Source: Lepiota brunneoincarnata (taxonomy: Eukaryota; Basidiomycota; Agaricomycetes; Agaricales; Agaricaceae). Taken from it: a DNA stretch of 64,000 bases. Below, piece after piece: positions 11,154-23,365 of the stretch (position 1 is its first letter; each line of letters opens with the position of its first letter). The DNA is taken from contig JAEBUN010000019.1 of assembly GCA_023014365.1 (NCBI GenBank), positions 868,001-932,000 on the forward strand, given 5' to 3'. A model generated the notes under the pieces. The model ran no database searches. It saw nothing but the letters and a program-made list of their open reading frames with translations, and had not been told where the DNA came from. The translations under genes and the position numbers were made by a program.

Positions 11154-13803
11154 TTAGGTCCATTTCTAGAGTTGTTTTCCATTACAACTCATTAGTTTCC
11201 TTCTTCTGGGTATTCAGCTAAGTAATTTGGTTTGTAGTAGTCTACTTGGGGTTGGTTGGTGGAGTCTGGTCAAGGGAGAATGACGGGAGAAAAGGTAGGT
11301 GGTAGGAATTCTGTGGAGATCAAGTACTGTGGTGGTTTCTGGGGATGGGGGTTGTCCTGGATAGCATATGTCATATAGGAGTTGTCTGAAGTGGGGACTT
11401 TCAATTCTATCTTCTGTGGGAGCAATTTGGTTTTCTTCAGAAAGAATCGTATGGTTCTCCTGTGATATTGGACTTGGCAACCTCATCATAACATTCCTCA
11501 TAGTAGTCATTGTGGGACAGGCTGCTGGAGTTCAGGAGTAGGGGGTGTGTCAAGTCTTTCGATTAGGCATTCAGTCCATTTATGGCACGGTGATATGCCG
11601 ATTTCACGCCTATACATGAATTCCGTACTCCAGAACGATTCTCTACATAGAATCATTGGCTATATCATTAAAGAACTCTATAGAGGATTGGTACTATGTC
11701 CCGTAGTAGCCAGTTCGACCGAATTGAGGATATTCGAGCCTTGGAAGTGTTCAAACCAGTTCATTATCACTAAGCTTAGTGAACCAAACTATCGGAACGC
11801 TTTCCAGAGGGATTCAGGACTCTACATAGTCTATCGAGTATACTCCGGTCGCATCAAGGGACCTTACGAGCAGTTTTCTGATGAACCCGGATGCGTTTGA
11901 ATATAAAGAATGTACCTAGCGGCTGTCGCAGGAGTATTACGTCGAAAGCGAGCCCAATAATGATGACCGGACCACGGAACGGAACGTTCAACGTTCGGGA
12001 GGCGACACCCGATGCCCAAAAACCCTAGAAATATCAAAGACTCCTAATTAACGAGTGCTTTGTGGGTCCCGGCACCTCGGCCTATTGCTTAACTGAGATT
12101 AATTACAACGGATCAAGGGACTGTCCATCCGCTATACATTCCGATCATAATTGATCCGGAGTCTTAACGCGCTCGCGTGGACGCAGAATAATGCAGACGA
12201 GCACGGAACACGTCTGGCTGGATTGCCATTCGTTAATCAGAGAAAAACCCATAACCCAGGGCAAGGTAGAAATGCTGCCGAACTTTCCAAAATGTTCTAC
12301 AGTGCCTGTAACAATTAAGCTTATTGTTTTCTATTTCATATTTACTATCTCTCGTATGTATCTAAACAATATAAATACGGTCGCACTTGTTCGTGGAGAA
12401 GCAAGAGGTCTCACCCCCGCTTCCACACGCAAGTCTGCGAGCCGTGATCAAGAACGGTTTCAGAGGGCTATTTAGTGTGCGTCGTTAAGTGTGATTTCTT
12501 TGGTCGTCGACCAACCCAGAGACAGAGACAGAGACCAGAGTTCAGAGTTTAGAGTTCCAGAGTGCTAGAGACAGACAGAGACAGAGACCAGAGTTCAGAA
12601 ACCAGAGACCAGAGACCAGAGACCCCGCGCTTTGAATTGACAGGGATTGTCCTTTCATTGTTGCACCGTACGGCTAAGATAACTTCAACGGCTGTTCGTT
12701 AACCTCTAAAACACTACTCTCTTGAATTTCGCTGTCAGAACGCACCCCCAGAACACCCTAAAAGACGAAACTGTTCATTATCTATCTCGTTCCACTTGTA
12801 TTAGCTTAAGCTTATCGAACTTCGGCTAAGCTTAGTGAAAACAAGCCCACGATCGATATTTAAAACCTACAAACGTTGTTACCTTTTCAACGGTTGGAAA
12901 ACAGTGCAATGGGGACATCTATATTTGATGCAGTCGTAAGAGTAGTGCCCTGGGGCATATTGCTTGCATCCAAGACAGGCAAATTGGGGGCAATCTATGG
13001 CCCAGTGTCCAGTATGTCTGCATTGGATGCAGACTGATCTGTTGGTGGTTTGGGGGTTGGTTCGTGTGTGAATGGGATTGGGGGAGTTCCAAACCAGGAT
13101 GTGGTTATTGGTGATGGAGTGGGTGGTGTTCCTAGTGGGGGTGAGATGTCTGAAAGGGTTTCTGAGATTGGCGGGCTTCTTTCCCTTATTAGGAGTGGGG
13201 GTGGCGATAGTGGTAGGGGTTGTTGCGGCAGTGGTGGTGATGGTTGTGGTGGAGGGCTGTGAGGTATGTACCTCATTTTGCTTGGGTAAGTTCTTTGACA
13301 CCTCAGACATGGGGCTTGATCTTGAGCAGAGAAGTTGCTCGAGTGATTCTGCGCAGGCCTGTTGCATATTGTATGCAGTAGCAAGAGCCTTAGTCTGTCA
13401 TACGTGGTGGGTATAGTTGTACCAGAGTTGTTGGTCGTATTCTGAAATTGGAGAGTGTTCCAATTTATTTGTAAAGGCTCTGTCGGTGGCAGCCTCGTGC
13501 AGATCTCCATCGGAAGGGTGATCTGGTCCATGTGGTCATACTCCAGCTGTATGGAATCTAAGGGAGGTGGCTGGGGCAATTGTTGGTTCTGGGGTTGCAT
13601 TGGGATTGGGGGTCTCATCTCTGAGGGAGGCATAAGTGGCAGCAAAGGTGTGAGAGGGGGTGTTGGGAGACAGGGCCGGAATGCGAGTTGTTTGAAGTGT
13701 TGTATGTTTGACATTTGCATTATTAACAATGATGATAGAGAATGATGAGGAAGTTGGGGAAGGTGTTGTGGAGTAGGGGGGAGTGGTTTGGAGATGAGTG
13801 AGG
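11154..13803 (-). pseudogene. C1 post-pol ORF3/ORF4 region, split by insert J
   Basis: Homologous to ORF3/ORF4 of C3 (51696-53064). ORF3 starts at 18821 on the other side of the copia insertion, which struck after about 7 codons. On this side ORF3 is open from 13367 to 12890 with its zinc knuckles: CIQCRHTGHWAIDC and CLGCKQYAPGHYSYDC. In a second frame ORF4 is open without a stop from the copia border to 12995 (about 800 nt; Pro-rich, contains LDSIQLEYDHMDQITL and ICTRLPPTEPL). Beyond J, 11510-11190 encodes the common C-terminus with a frameshift. Function of either protein is unknown; the knuckles suggest nucleic-acid binding. Confidence 0.7.
11591..12889. mobile_element. Insert J: 1.3-kb non-coding, CpG-rich insertion in C1 ORF3
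   Basis: Comparison with the intact ORF3 of C2 and C3 shows foreign DNA between 'ggcacgg' and 'acggttgg', with acgg repeated at 11587-11590 and 12890-12893. It begins TG and ends CA. No protein of note. Contains TATAAATA at about 12370 followed by a CT/CA-rich leader, and a cagaga-type microsatellite (12519-12625). A large solo LTR is the best guess; a non-autonomous element is possible. It has many intact CpG sites, unlike C1 around it, so it is young. Confidence 0.6.
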
Positions 13804-14141
13804 TGTTGAACTGAGTAGAGTCAATAGTATCAGTGACACACTGATCACTAGTCACTAGCTCGAGTTGATCAACAATCACTGATGTATTCACATGTTGTTA
13901 ATAATAGTGTGATTTGATAAGCCCACTGATTCGGTCAAGTGTAAAGGTTCGTTGTATGTAACTCCCCTTCACATAATAGGATTTGGCTAGTCTAAGGTCC
14001 CATCCTGTCAAAATGGACACGAGGCGTGAAACTCGGTGTCCACTAATTGACATCCCCAAGGGATGGGTGTACATAACAACTAATTACTTATATATCATAA
14101 TTTGTTACTAGCTAATAAGTGATCTGTCACTTTATTTAACA
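13804..14141 (-). repeat. Copia 3' LTR
   Basis: TGTTGAACTG..ATTTAACA on plus. A TATATAAG box is present (minus orientation). Preceded on the minus strand by a G-rich polypurine tract. Confidence 0.93.
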
Positions 14142-14286
14142 CAACCCCCTGACAGAACACTTCTTTAATTTGTGTAGTGGATCACCAATGCACAACCCCC
14201 TGATCCACTCCACACCTTCACTTATCCAACTTCCTATTCCATCATTTCCTTAAACCTATAAGATCACAGAACTTCTCCACCTTGAC

Positions 14287-17200
14287 TCAGGCAAGAGGTT
14301 TTGTAAGCAGATCAGCTGGCATGTCATCAGTAGACAGGTGCTCAAGCTGTAGCTTTTTCATTGCCACCTTCTCCCTCAACCAATAATAACCCATGTCCAA
14401 GTGTTTCATCCTCCCATGGTGATCAGGGTTTTTGGCAACAGACATTGCAGACTGGCTATCAGTGTATAGTACCGATGGGGCACATGGAGTATATCCAAGC
14501 TCTCCTAGCAATTTTTGCATCCACAGGATTTCTTTTCCAGCTTCATTTCCAGCCACATACTCTGCTTCAGTAGTTGACTTGGTGACTACAGGTTGAAGCT
14601 TGCTTCTCCAACACACAACCCCCTGACCCAGCTTCACCAAATATCCTGTTGTGGATTTGCGAGAGTCCTTGTCTCCTCCATGATCAGCATCACAATATGT
14701 CACAAACATCCTATCACCAATACTGGAGTCAGATCCATATGTGAGCTTATAGTCCAATGTACCCCTTAAGTATCAGAACAAGTGTTTAACAGCTGACCAA
14801 TGAGCCATTCCAGGGTTAGCATTGAAGTGTGCTAGTACCCCTACAGCATAAGCAATGTCTGGACATGTTGTAGTGGCCAAATACATGAGAGAGCCAACAG
14901 CATTCATGTAAGGGATATTAACCATCTTTTGCTTTTCCTCTGGAGTTTTTGGACAGTCATCTAGTGTAAGGACCTTATTAGGTATCATGGGTGTTGTTCA
15001 TGGTTTGCACTCTGTCATTCCAAACTCTTCCAACTTCTTTAGAATATATTGACGTTGGGACAGTGTCAATATGTGCTGTTGCCTATCTCGTTTGATTTCA
15101 ACACCCAATAAGAATGATGTTTCACCTAGGTCCCTCAATTTGAAATGTGAAGATAATTCCTCCACAAACTGGTCCATTTTCTCAACAGATTTTGATGCAA
15201 TTGTGATGTCATCCACAAACACGGGGACGATTACCTGTACATCATCCCGGGCATAGAGGTAAACTGATGGATCACTGTGCAACCTATGAAAATTCATCCC
15301 TTCCATTACAGTTGCAAGTTTTTCACTCCACAGACAAGGTGACTGCTTTAACCCATATAGGGACTTGTTCAGTTTACAAACATACTCTGAACCCCCTTGC
15401 TCAAACCCTTCTGGCTGCTTCATATATACTTCAGCATCAATATCACTATTGATAAAAGCATGAGATATGTCCACAGTACGCAGATTTAGGTCTTCAATAG
15501 CAGCCAGAGCAAGTATAGTTCGGATGGTACTCTGATGCATAGTTGATGCAAAGGTTTCAAAATAATCTTGTCCTGGTCGCTGACTAAATCCCTTTGCTAC
15601 AATATGGGCTTTGTAATGCTCTATAGAGCCATCTGCATTGTGTTTAACCTTGAACACCCATTTAGACCCAATTGCTTTCTCCCCTGGAGGCAGTGGTACA
15701 AGTGACCAAGTTCCATTTGTGAGGTAGGCATTAATCTCCTCTAGTGCTGCCTCATGCCATTTATCACCCTCACCATTTGGTCACTCTAATGCCTCAGAGT
15801 ATGACTGTGGTTCCATCTCTTGGCTAAACTGAGCATTCTGTTGCTCATCCTCTGATTCTGAGTCAGTGACCAGTGGTTTAGGCTCTCTATGCTTCCAATA
15901 TCCTAATGGGTGTGCCACATTCCATTTGGGCTTTCGAATAGCAATTGGTCTAGAGTCAATTTCAGGTTCACTTGGTAGGCCTTCTCTGATATCATCATCC
16001 AGTTCATCATTTGCTTCAACTTGTCCAGTTGGTGGTATTTGTACACATGGAGTCAATGGGTCAGTGAGTGGTACCAGGATTGGTTCAGGGGCTGGTAGAA
16101 CAGGTTCTTTATCATTTATATCATTAGGTTGCAATTGGTGATGGAGAGGACCATTTAAACCAACATGCTCATCAAACTCTGCACATTCACTGATAACTGT
16201 TTTCTTTGTAACAGGATTGTAAAATTTCCACCCCTTATATCCTTCAGGATACCCAATGAATACACACTTTTCCATATGACTTCCAAGTGGTGACCTTTTA
16301 TCCTTTTGGATATGGACATATGCGATACACCCCCAAACTCTAAGATGACTAACATCAGGTTTTTTGCCATACCATGCCTCATATGGTGTCATACTTGGCA
16401 GTACAGATGTGGGACAGCGATTCCAAACATGAACAAGTGCAGCAAGACATTCACCCCAGTACCCCTTTGACAGATTAGCTTCTGAGATCATAGCTGTGAT
16501 CCTTTCATTAAGTGTTCTGTTTGCTTGTTCAGCAACACCATTTTGTTGTGGCCTATTTTGCACAGTATATTGTTTAGCAATGCCACAATCATCAAGGAAC
16601 TTGATAAAGTTTGATCCCATATATTCACCCCCTTTGTCACATTGGAAGGTTTTCAGAGTGTGTCCAGTTTGATTTTCTGCAAGCACCTTAAACCACTTGA
16701 ATGCATCAAATACATCACTCTTTCTCTTTAAGGGTATGACAACCTGAAATCGAGAGAAGTCATCAATAAATGTAACCCAATAACTGAAACCACCCAATGA
16801 TGTTACTGATACTTGGTGAAGATCAGAGTGAACAAGTTCCAATGACTGTGATGCTCTATGTTCTGAAGGGGGGAATGGGTTTGCATGCATTTTTCCTGCT
16901 AGACATAGCTCACAGATTGGATCAGGCTTCTCAGATGAGCTTACTGTCATTCCACTAACTATGTCACTTTTGATCATCCGTTTGATGTCCTCATAGTTGT
17001 GATGCCCAAGCTGTTTATGCCACGGGGATGGATTCAGAGGGAGAGTTGATGCAATATGAACATTTTCTATATTTTCTACAGTAGAACCATCAAGATAACC
17101 AGTAGTACCTTTAACTGAACCAGTAAATAGTAATTGGTCTTTTTGGAAGAACTGTAGTTTATCAAGAGAAATATGAACATCAATCCCTTTATGAAGAGTT

Positions 17201-18297
17201 AGGTATAGAACAGCAAGAAGATTACTCCGTAATGCCAGAACATGTAGTACTCTGGTAAATTCAACATCTCTTTCTAATTGTCCATTAATAACTGGTCTGA
17301 ACATAACATGTCCAATACCCTCTGAATATACAATACTGTTGTCCGCAAGTTGAACAGGAACTCTAAATGGAGTGTAATCTTGTAACCAGCTTTTATGAGG
17401 GGTCATATGAGAAGAGGCCCCTGTGTCTATAATCCAATGGAAACTATTAGATGATGTAAAGCATGCCTCAAAACCAGAAAGAGTACTTGCCACATGAGCC
17501 GACTCTGGCATCTTCTCCCCACTTTCCTCAACTCTGTGTGCCTCTGCTGTATTTGTCCCAACTTTGTCTTTGCGATCATGACACACTCTTGCAATATGCC
17601 CCACTTTGCCACAGACATAGCAAGTGACTACAACCCCTGGTGTCTTTGGTTTCCACTTTTTCTTTCCTCCAAAGCCTCCCACCATTGCCCGATTGGCTAT
17701 CTCTGTTTGCTTTTGATGATTGAGGTCCTCATTTTGGAAAGCAGCAAGGACAGTTGACTTGGTCAATTTGTCCTGTAGTAGTAGTACTGTTGACAGGTGC
17801 ACATAGTCATCTGGTAATGCTCAAATCAACGCCATGCATTGTAGTTCCTCATCAAGATTGGTAATGGTGAACTTGGTAGGACGTAAATCCTGTATAGTTG
17901 CCATTGCCTTCTCTATTCGTGTCCCCAGATCAACTAATGATTCCTCATCATTCTTATGAATGGAGAAGAGATCATCATATGCATTGAATTGAGCACCAGG
18001 TTTCTTGGACTGATGCACCTCCTCAAGCTTCTTCCACATTTCAACTGGATCCCCCACTAAATCTCGAACATGCACCCTCTGGTCATGATCCAGTAACAGA
18101 TATATGTCACCAGCAGCCTTTTGCACCTTCAATTCCCAAGCATCTATATTCCCCTGATCCTTTTCAGGCTTTTTCTCCTTCCCACTGACCACATTCCACA
18201 ATCCCTTTGACATCAACCATGCCTGCATTTCACCTGACCACTCTCCATAGTTGGAGTTGGTAAGAGGTGTAATTCTAGCACTGACTGAGTCAGACAT
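14287..18297 (-). pseudogene. Copia Gag-Pol polyprotein with four in-frame TGA stops
   Basis: One frame from ATG 18297 to 14287: Gag (SNYGEWSGEMQAWL), zinc knuckle CYVCGKVGHIARVC (about 17620), protease WIIDTGASSHM (about 17430), integrase HKQLGHHNYEDI with core VHSDLH, CDKGGEYMG and QQNGVAEQANRT, RT (KGFSQRPGQDYFETFA; catalytic VFVDDITIAS near 15215) and RNase H (YCDADHGGDK; STTEAEYVAG). Order protease-integrase-RT is diagnostic of Ty1/copia. Stops are all TGA, at 17821, 15781, 14998 and 14773; at the last, KHLF*YLRGT, arginine is the usual residue, fitting CGA to TGA. Otherwise there are no frameshifts, so the copy was functional when it inserted. No host role. Confidence 0.95.
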
Positions 18298-18449
18298 AGT
18301 GATATCCAATAAATCCCCAATAAACTCGCAATAAAAGCGCAATTAAATCGCAATAAACTCGCAATATGGTGGCAATAAGCCAATAGTCACAGTAGCAGCA
18401 ATATGCAGCAGTATCCCCAACAATCAATGATTAAAATGGTGTAGAGCCG

Positions 18450-18461
18450 GGGCCCATAACC
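18450..18461 (-). other. Copia primer-binding site resembling the anticodon half of initiator tRNA-Met
   Basis: Directly inside the 5' LTR the minus strand reads ggttatgggccc; its complement (gggcccataacc) resembles the initiator tRNA anticodon arm gggctcataacc. Half-tRNA(iMet) priming is established for Drosophila copia; the assignment here is inference from this match, with one mismatch. Confidence 0.55.
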
Positions 18462-18799
18462 TGTTGAACTGAGTAGAGTCAATAGTATCAGTGACACACT
18501 GATCACTAGTCACTAGCTCGAGTTGATCAACAATCACTGATGTATTCACACATTGTTAATAATAGTGTGATTTGATAAGCCCACTGATTCGGTCAAGTGT
18601 AAAGGTTCTTCGTATGTGACTCCCCTTCACATAATAGGATTTGGCTAGTCTAAGGTCCCATCCTGTCAAAATGGACACAAGGCATGAAACTTGGTGTCCA
18701 CTAATTGACATCCCCAAGGGATGGGTGTACATAACAACTAATTACTTATATATCATAATTTGTTACTAGCTAATAAGTGATCTGTCACTTTATTTAACA
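18462..18799 (-). repeat. Copia 5' LTR
   Basis: 338 bp, pair of 13804-14141; bounded by target duplication tgagg at 18800-18804. Confidence 0.93.
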
Positions 18800-18804
18800 T
18801 GAGG

Positions 18805-21800
18805 TTGAGGTTCATGGGCATCTTTTTAAGTATGTTTAGTATGAGAGTGAAGTTGTCTTTGGTAGGTTCTGGTGGGTTCCTGATCTTTCTGGGGAATTCC
18901 ATGAGTTTCTTTACACTCAGTTAGGTATTCTTCAGTGTTTGCATGGAGTGTTTTGTCAGTGATCCACTCGTTCTCTGTGTGGGAGTATCCTTTCCATTTG
19001 ACATAGTATTGAAGTTTTCTGCAATATTGGCAGTGATTAAGAATAGCTTCTATTTTGTATTCTTCTTCTTCATTGATGATGTCTGGTGGTGGTGGAGTTG
19101 GATGAGATCCGTATGTTTCTGTTTCAGTATATGGGGTTAGAAGATTTTGGTGGAATACCGGGTGTATCTTTCATTTGATCAGAAGTTTTAGTTTGTATGT
19201 TAGTGGTGATAAGACTTCTGAGATAAGGAAAGGTCCTAGTCATTTTGGGGATATTTTGTTGGAGATGAAGGGGAGTTTGAGGTTCTTGGCTTCTAGCCAT
19301 ACTTTTTGACATATTTCAAGGGGTTTGACAGTTCTTCTGGTTCTTTGTTTCATAATATTGGCAGAGAGTTGGTGTGCCATGTGTGCTTCTTTTCTGGCAT
19401 CATTGAGGAGTCTGATGCATTTGTCTACTGATGGAAAGTTTGATGTTTCCATTACCATGGGTATCGGCAGAGGGTTGTATCCCATGATTAGTTCGAATGG
19501 GGATTTTTGCCTTGAGGCATGTATTTTGGAGTTGTGTGTGAACTCAGCAATAGGGAGGGTTTCTGACTAGTCAAGGGGGTTCCTGGTGCAGTATATGGCA
19601 AGGTAGGTTTTGATTTCCTGGTTGTATCATTCAGTGGAACCATCTGTCTGGGGGTGATATGCAGTTGAGAATGCTTGTTGGATTTTTAGGCATTTGGCTA
19701 GCTCTTGGAGGGAGTTGGTGGTGAATCTGGGGTCTCAATCTGATATGATTTTGTCAGGTAGTCCGAATCTAGTGAAGACTTTTTCTATTAGTAGTCGTCC
19801 AATGTTGTCGGCATTTGATCAATCTGATGTTGGGATGAAAATTACCCCCTTCATAAGGCCGTGGTCCACCACAGACAATATCACATTATGGCCAGCACTA
19901 GGCAGTAGACTGGTGATAAGATCCCATGAGATTTGGGCAAATGGGCATCTGGAAGATGATGGTGGGATCAGTTGAGTTGGTGTGTGATCCAGTCTGCGTA
20001 TGATTTTGTGTTGCTGACACTCTGGACAGCCTTTGACATAGTTCTTTATGAATGTCAACATTCCTGGCCAATATACTTCTTTCTTGGCAAGGTGGTATGT
20101 TTTCTGTTCTCCAGGATGGCCACATGTAGGGTGGTCATGGTATCTTGTGATGACATCATGTCTAAGCTGGAGGTCTTCTGGAATGATGACATGTTCTTGG
20201 AACATGAGGAGTGGACCATTCGAGGTTGGGACTGTTCCAAAGTCTTTATTGGCAGTGTTAGGGTGGATTTCTTTTAGGAGTTTGAATGCTTCGGTGGTTC
20301 TAGCGTCATATTTGGGTGATTCCATGATTTTTTCTTGTAGTTCCATATTGACAGTGGCAATAAAGAGGTGTTCTGGAAGTACTGTGATCAGGTTTTGACC
20401 TTCTATGTCGGCTGCGGCGACAAAGAGGTTGTTTGGAAGCATGGTGACATCTTCGTTATCATTATCCTCATCAGGGATATGGTCTGGATGTCTTGATAGA
20501 GCATCTGGTGCAGGGATCTTTGATCCTGGGATATGTTCTAATTTAAAGTTGTAGTTGGCAAGGGTCTGCACCCATCATGCTTGTTGGCAATTGATTTTCT
20601 GGGGTTTGTGCCAGTATGTGAGATTCTGGTGGTCCATTCTGATACAGATGGTATGGGAGCTGCCAAGGAGGTAGTGGCACCATTCTTCGAGGGCTCAGAT
20701 AATAGCAAGGAGTTCTTTGTCATAGATGTTGTAGTTGTGTTCTGCTGGGCTGAATGTCTTTGAATAGAATGATATAGGTTTTCGTATTCCATTGATGTCA
20801 TGTTGGTACAGGACAGCTCCTGATGTGAATTGGGAAGCATTGGCTTCTATTTTGAAGGGTTTTGTGGAGTTGGGCATGAGGAGTACTGGTTCTTTTAAGA
20901 ATTTGTTTTTGAGCATTTTGAATACTTTCTGTTGTTCTTCTTTCCATTCAAATTTGTTTGATTTGGATAAGAGTTGATTGAGGGGTTTGGTGCAGTGGGA
21001 GTAGCTGCAGATGAACTTCTGATAGAAGTTACAGAATCCAATGAATTTCCAAATGTGTTGGACTGTCTTTGGCACTGGCCAGTCTTCTATTCCCTTGAGT
21101 TTTCCAGGGTCCATTTTTATGTTGTCTGGTGTGATGATCATGCCAAGATATTCGAGTCGTTGTTTGTTGAACTTGCATTTTTCCGTTTTGAGGTAGAGGT
21201 TGTTTTCCTGTAGGATTTGCAGTACTTTTTCTGTAAGTCGGTCAGTTTCTTCCTGTTATGAACAGTCCAGACCGGGAGGAACAAGAATTATTATTCGACT
21301 TTACAAGATGGGTACAGGAGACTACAGACCAACTACGGGCACAAGAATACGAAGACGAGGAAGGGGAATATTATACCGCCATGCAGGACCTGGCAAGAGA
21401 AGCAGGAATGGAGATAACCTTGGAGGATATATTGGAATACCCCGAGGACGAGGAAGATAACCATGGATCAACCGACCCAACCTCCGATATGGATGGAAGC
21501 ACTAAGAGAATGGAGAGCGAGAATGGAGAGGACTCCATGGAGATACAATTGGGAGAAGAAGATTATGAGTCAGAGGAAAGCGATGGAACATCGCACAGCA
21601 GTAGCGAGAGTACTGACTCATTGTAATATAAATAACGCTAGGATGCCATCAGCCAGGATGTGCATCATGGTCAGGACTGCGCACGACCAGTAGAACAGCC
21701 AAGTAACCTATAACGAGTATATAGCACCTCATAGGTATATAAGGCCTGTACAAGTAGAGATTAAAGCCTCAAGCTTTAATCTTGTTAACAGCGGTCGTTT

Positions 21801-23260
21801 ACCTCTCTGCCTTAACTTGGCGTCTTCCCTCGTTATCTCATTGAGCGCGATCCACTAAGCTCTATAAGGCCAACCGTCTCAGACACCTTGTAGAGTGATT
21901 GAAGGCCATCTCCAGTTATCCTCGGATACAGAAGGAGCACGGATCATAACACTTCCTGGGTTTTACCATAGATTAGGATATCATCCATGTAGATGATGAT
22001 TCCTCCTTTCTCCATCATTTTGGAAAATAATGTGTCCATCATGTGTTAGAACATTGTGGGACTGTTGCAAAGTCCAAAAAACATTACAGTTGGTTTGAAA
22101 AGACCCATAGGAGTCTTGAACACTGCTTTCCATTGATTGCCATCTTTGATTCTGATATTATTGTATCCTAGGTGGATGTCAGGCTTAGTGAAGTACTTAG
22201 CCCCTTTAAGTTTATCCATGATAGAGGAAATCATGGGGATTGGGTAGGTGTTTTTGATGGTGTGATCATTTAGATAATGATAGTCTTGGCAGGGTCAGAG
22301 GTCTCCTCCTTTCTTGGCAACAAAGAAGAAAGGTGATGCCATAGGGGATTTTGAGGGGTGGATGTACCCTTTTCAGAGGTTTTCATCTATGAATTCTTTT
22401 AGTGCTTTTTCTTTGGCAGGTGCCACTTGATACGGTTTCATTGATTTTGCTTCAAATGTTGGTTTTAGTTCAATTTTGTGATCAAATGTTCTTGATGGTG
22501 GGAATCGTTTGGAGGCTTTCTTGTTGAATATTTTAGCCCATCAGGTGAATCTCTGAGGAATCTTGGGTGGTTCCTTGTTCGATTCCAGTTGTTTTTTTTT
22601 TTTGGTTTGCCAATCTTGTTGGGTTGTGTTGCTCATTGTGGAGCATTGTGGCGTGTGTCACTTTAGCGTTTACTTCTAATGGGGTTAGAAGCATCAGGTT
22701 CATTTCTCTTTCTAAAGAGAAGGTGTTGAGGTCAACATTCGACAGGTTGACGTATTCTTCTGGGTTGTCCTCAGGTTGAGAGGTTTTTTCAGCCATTATG
22801 TCCATGGCAATGGAGTTGAGTTCAATGGGTTGTTGTAGGGTTCTGAGGAGTTTGGAGAAGTCTTTGTGATTGATTTGGGGTTTCCAAGAGAATGTCTTGG
22901 TTTTCCAATTGATGTCAGGATTGTATTGTTCCAACCAGGGAAATCCAATGATGAGATCTTTCTCACCAGTGTTTGTGATGTATGCTTCTAGTGTGCAGTC
23001 TCTTCCATCGATGATGGTTCTGATTTTGATGTATTTGTGGATCTTGCCATGTTGATTGTCAGTTCTGTCAACGTTGCTGAGAGGGATTGGTTGGTTCAGC
23101 CATTTGGTTTGATAACCATATTGTTCAACAAACTTGTGGGAGATGAAATTCCCTTGAGCTCCTGAGTCTATCAGGGTGGTGATGGCCACAGGTTTTGATG
23201 TCTGTTCACTCCAAATCTCGATGGGTAGAAAAAGGGATCATTTATTCAGGGAAAGTTGTA
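18805..23260 (-). pseudogene. C1 pol pseudogene: protease, RT, RNase H, integrase, chromodomain
   Basis: Homologue of the C2 polymerase. Recognisable on the minus strand: protease ITTLIDSGAQGNF (23180), RT fragments (22234-22046, [16 protein letters not shown]), the catalytic IYMDDI coded around 21985, solo LTR A1 splitting the frame, RNase H (20840-20540), HHCC finger and integrase start (20571-19819: RCPFAQISWDLIT), and the chromodomain region near 19080-18900. Stops are mostly TGA at positions where C2 has CGA. The pol end and ORF3 start sit at 18821-18828 as in other C copies. Not functional. Confidence 0.9.
21254..21951 (+). mobile_element. Solo LTR of gypsy family A (A1) inside C1 pol
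   Basis: 698 bp, TGTTATGA..TCATAACA, with perfect duplication cttcc (21249-21253 and 21952-21956); the uninterrupted site is seen in C2 at about 40545 (ttcttcctgggttttacc). Carries the open U3 reading frame (21258-21626, 122 residues, MNSPDREEQELLFDF..STDSL). Confidence 0.97.
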
Positions 23261-23365
23261 ATTGTACAGAGTTTATTGAGAAAATGTCCTTCTGGGAGTG
23301 AGAGTGAGAAATGTCCTTCTGAGTTCTGGAATGCGCAGGGGCACATTGATTGACAGCATTCCTTT

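Larger units (their letters stand above)
13804..18799 (-). mobile_element. Full-length Ty1/copia element (B1) with both LTRs
   Basis: 4996 bp; LTRs 13804-14141 (3') and 18462-18799 (5'), each 338 bp and differing at roughly 2% of positions; target duplication tgagg (13799-13803 and 18800-18804). A purine-rich tract (tcagggggttg on minus) adjoins the 3' LTR. Inserted in ORF3 of C1. Gag-pol lies in one frame with four stops. Confidence 0.95.

Noticed and set aside
11547..11900. 117-codon plus ORF spanning the J border
   Set aside because: It begins in ORF3-derived DNA and crosses into J, so it cannot be an ancestral gene; no recognisable domain.
12519..12625. cagaga repeats as a CRISPR-like array
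   Set aside because: Irregular short microsatellite without spacers of constant length; eukaryotic context.
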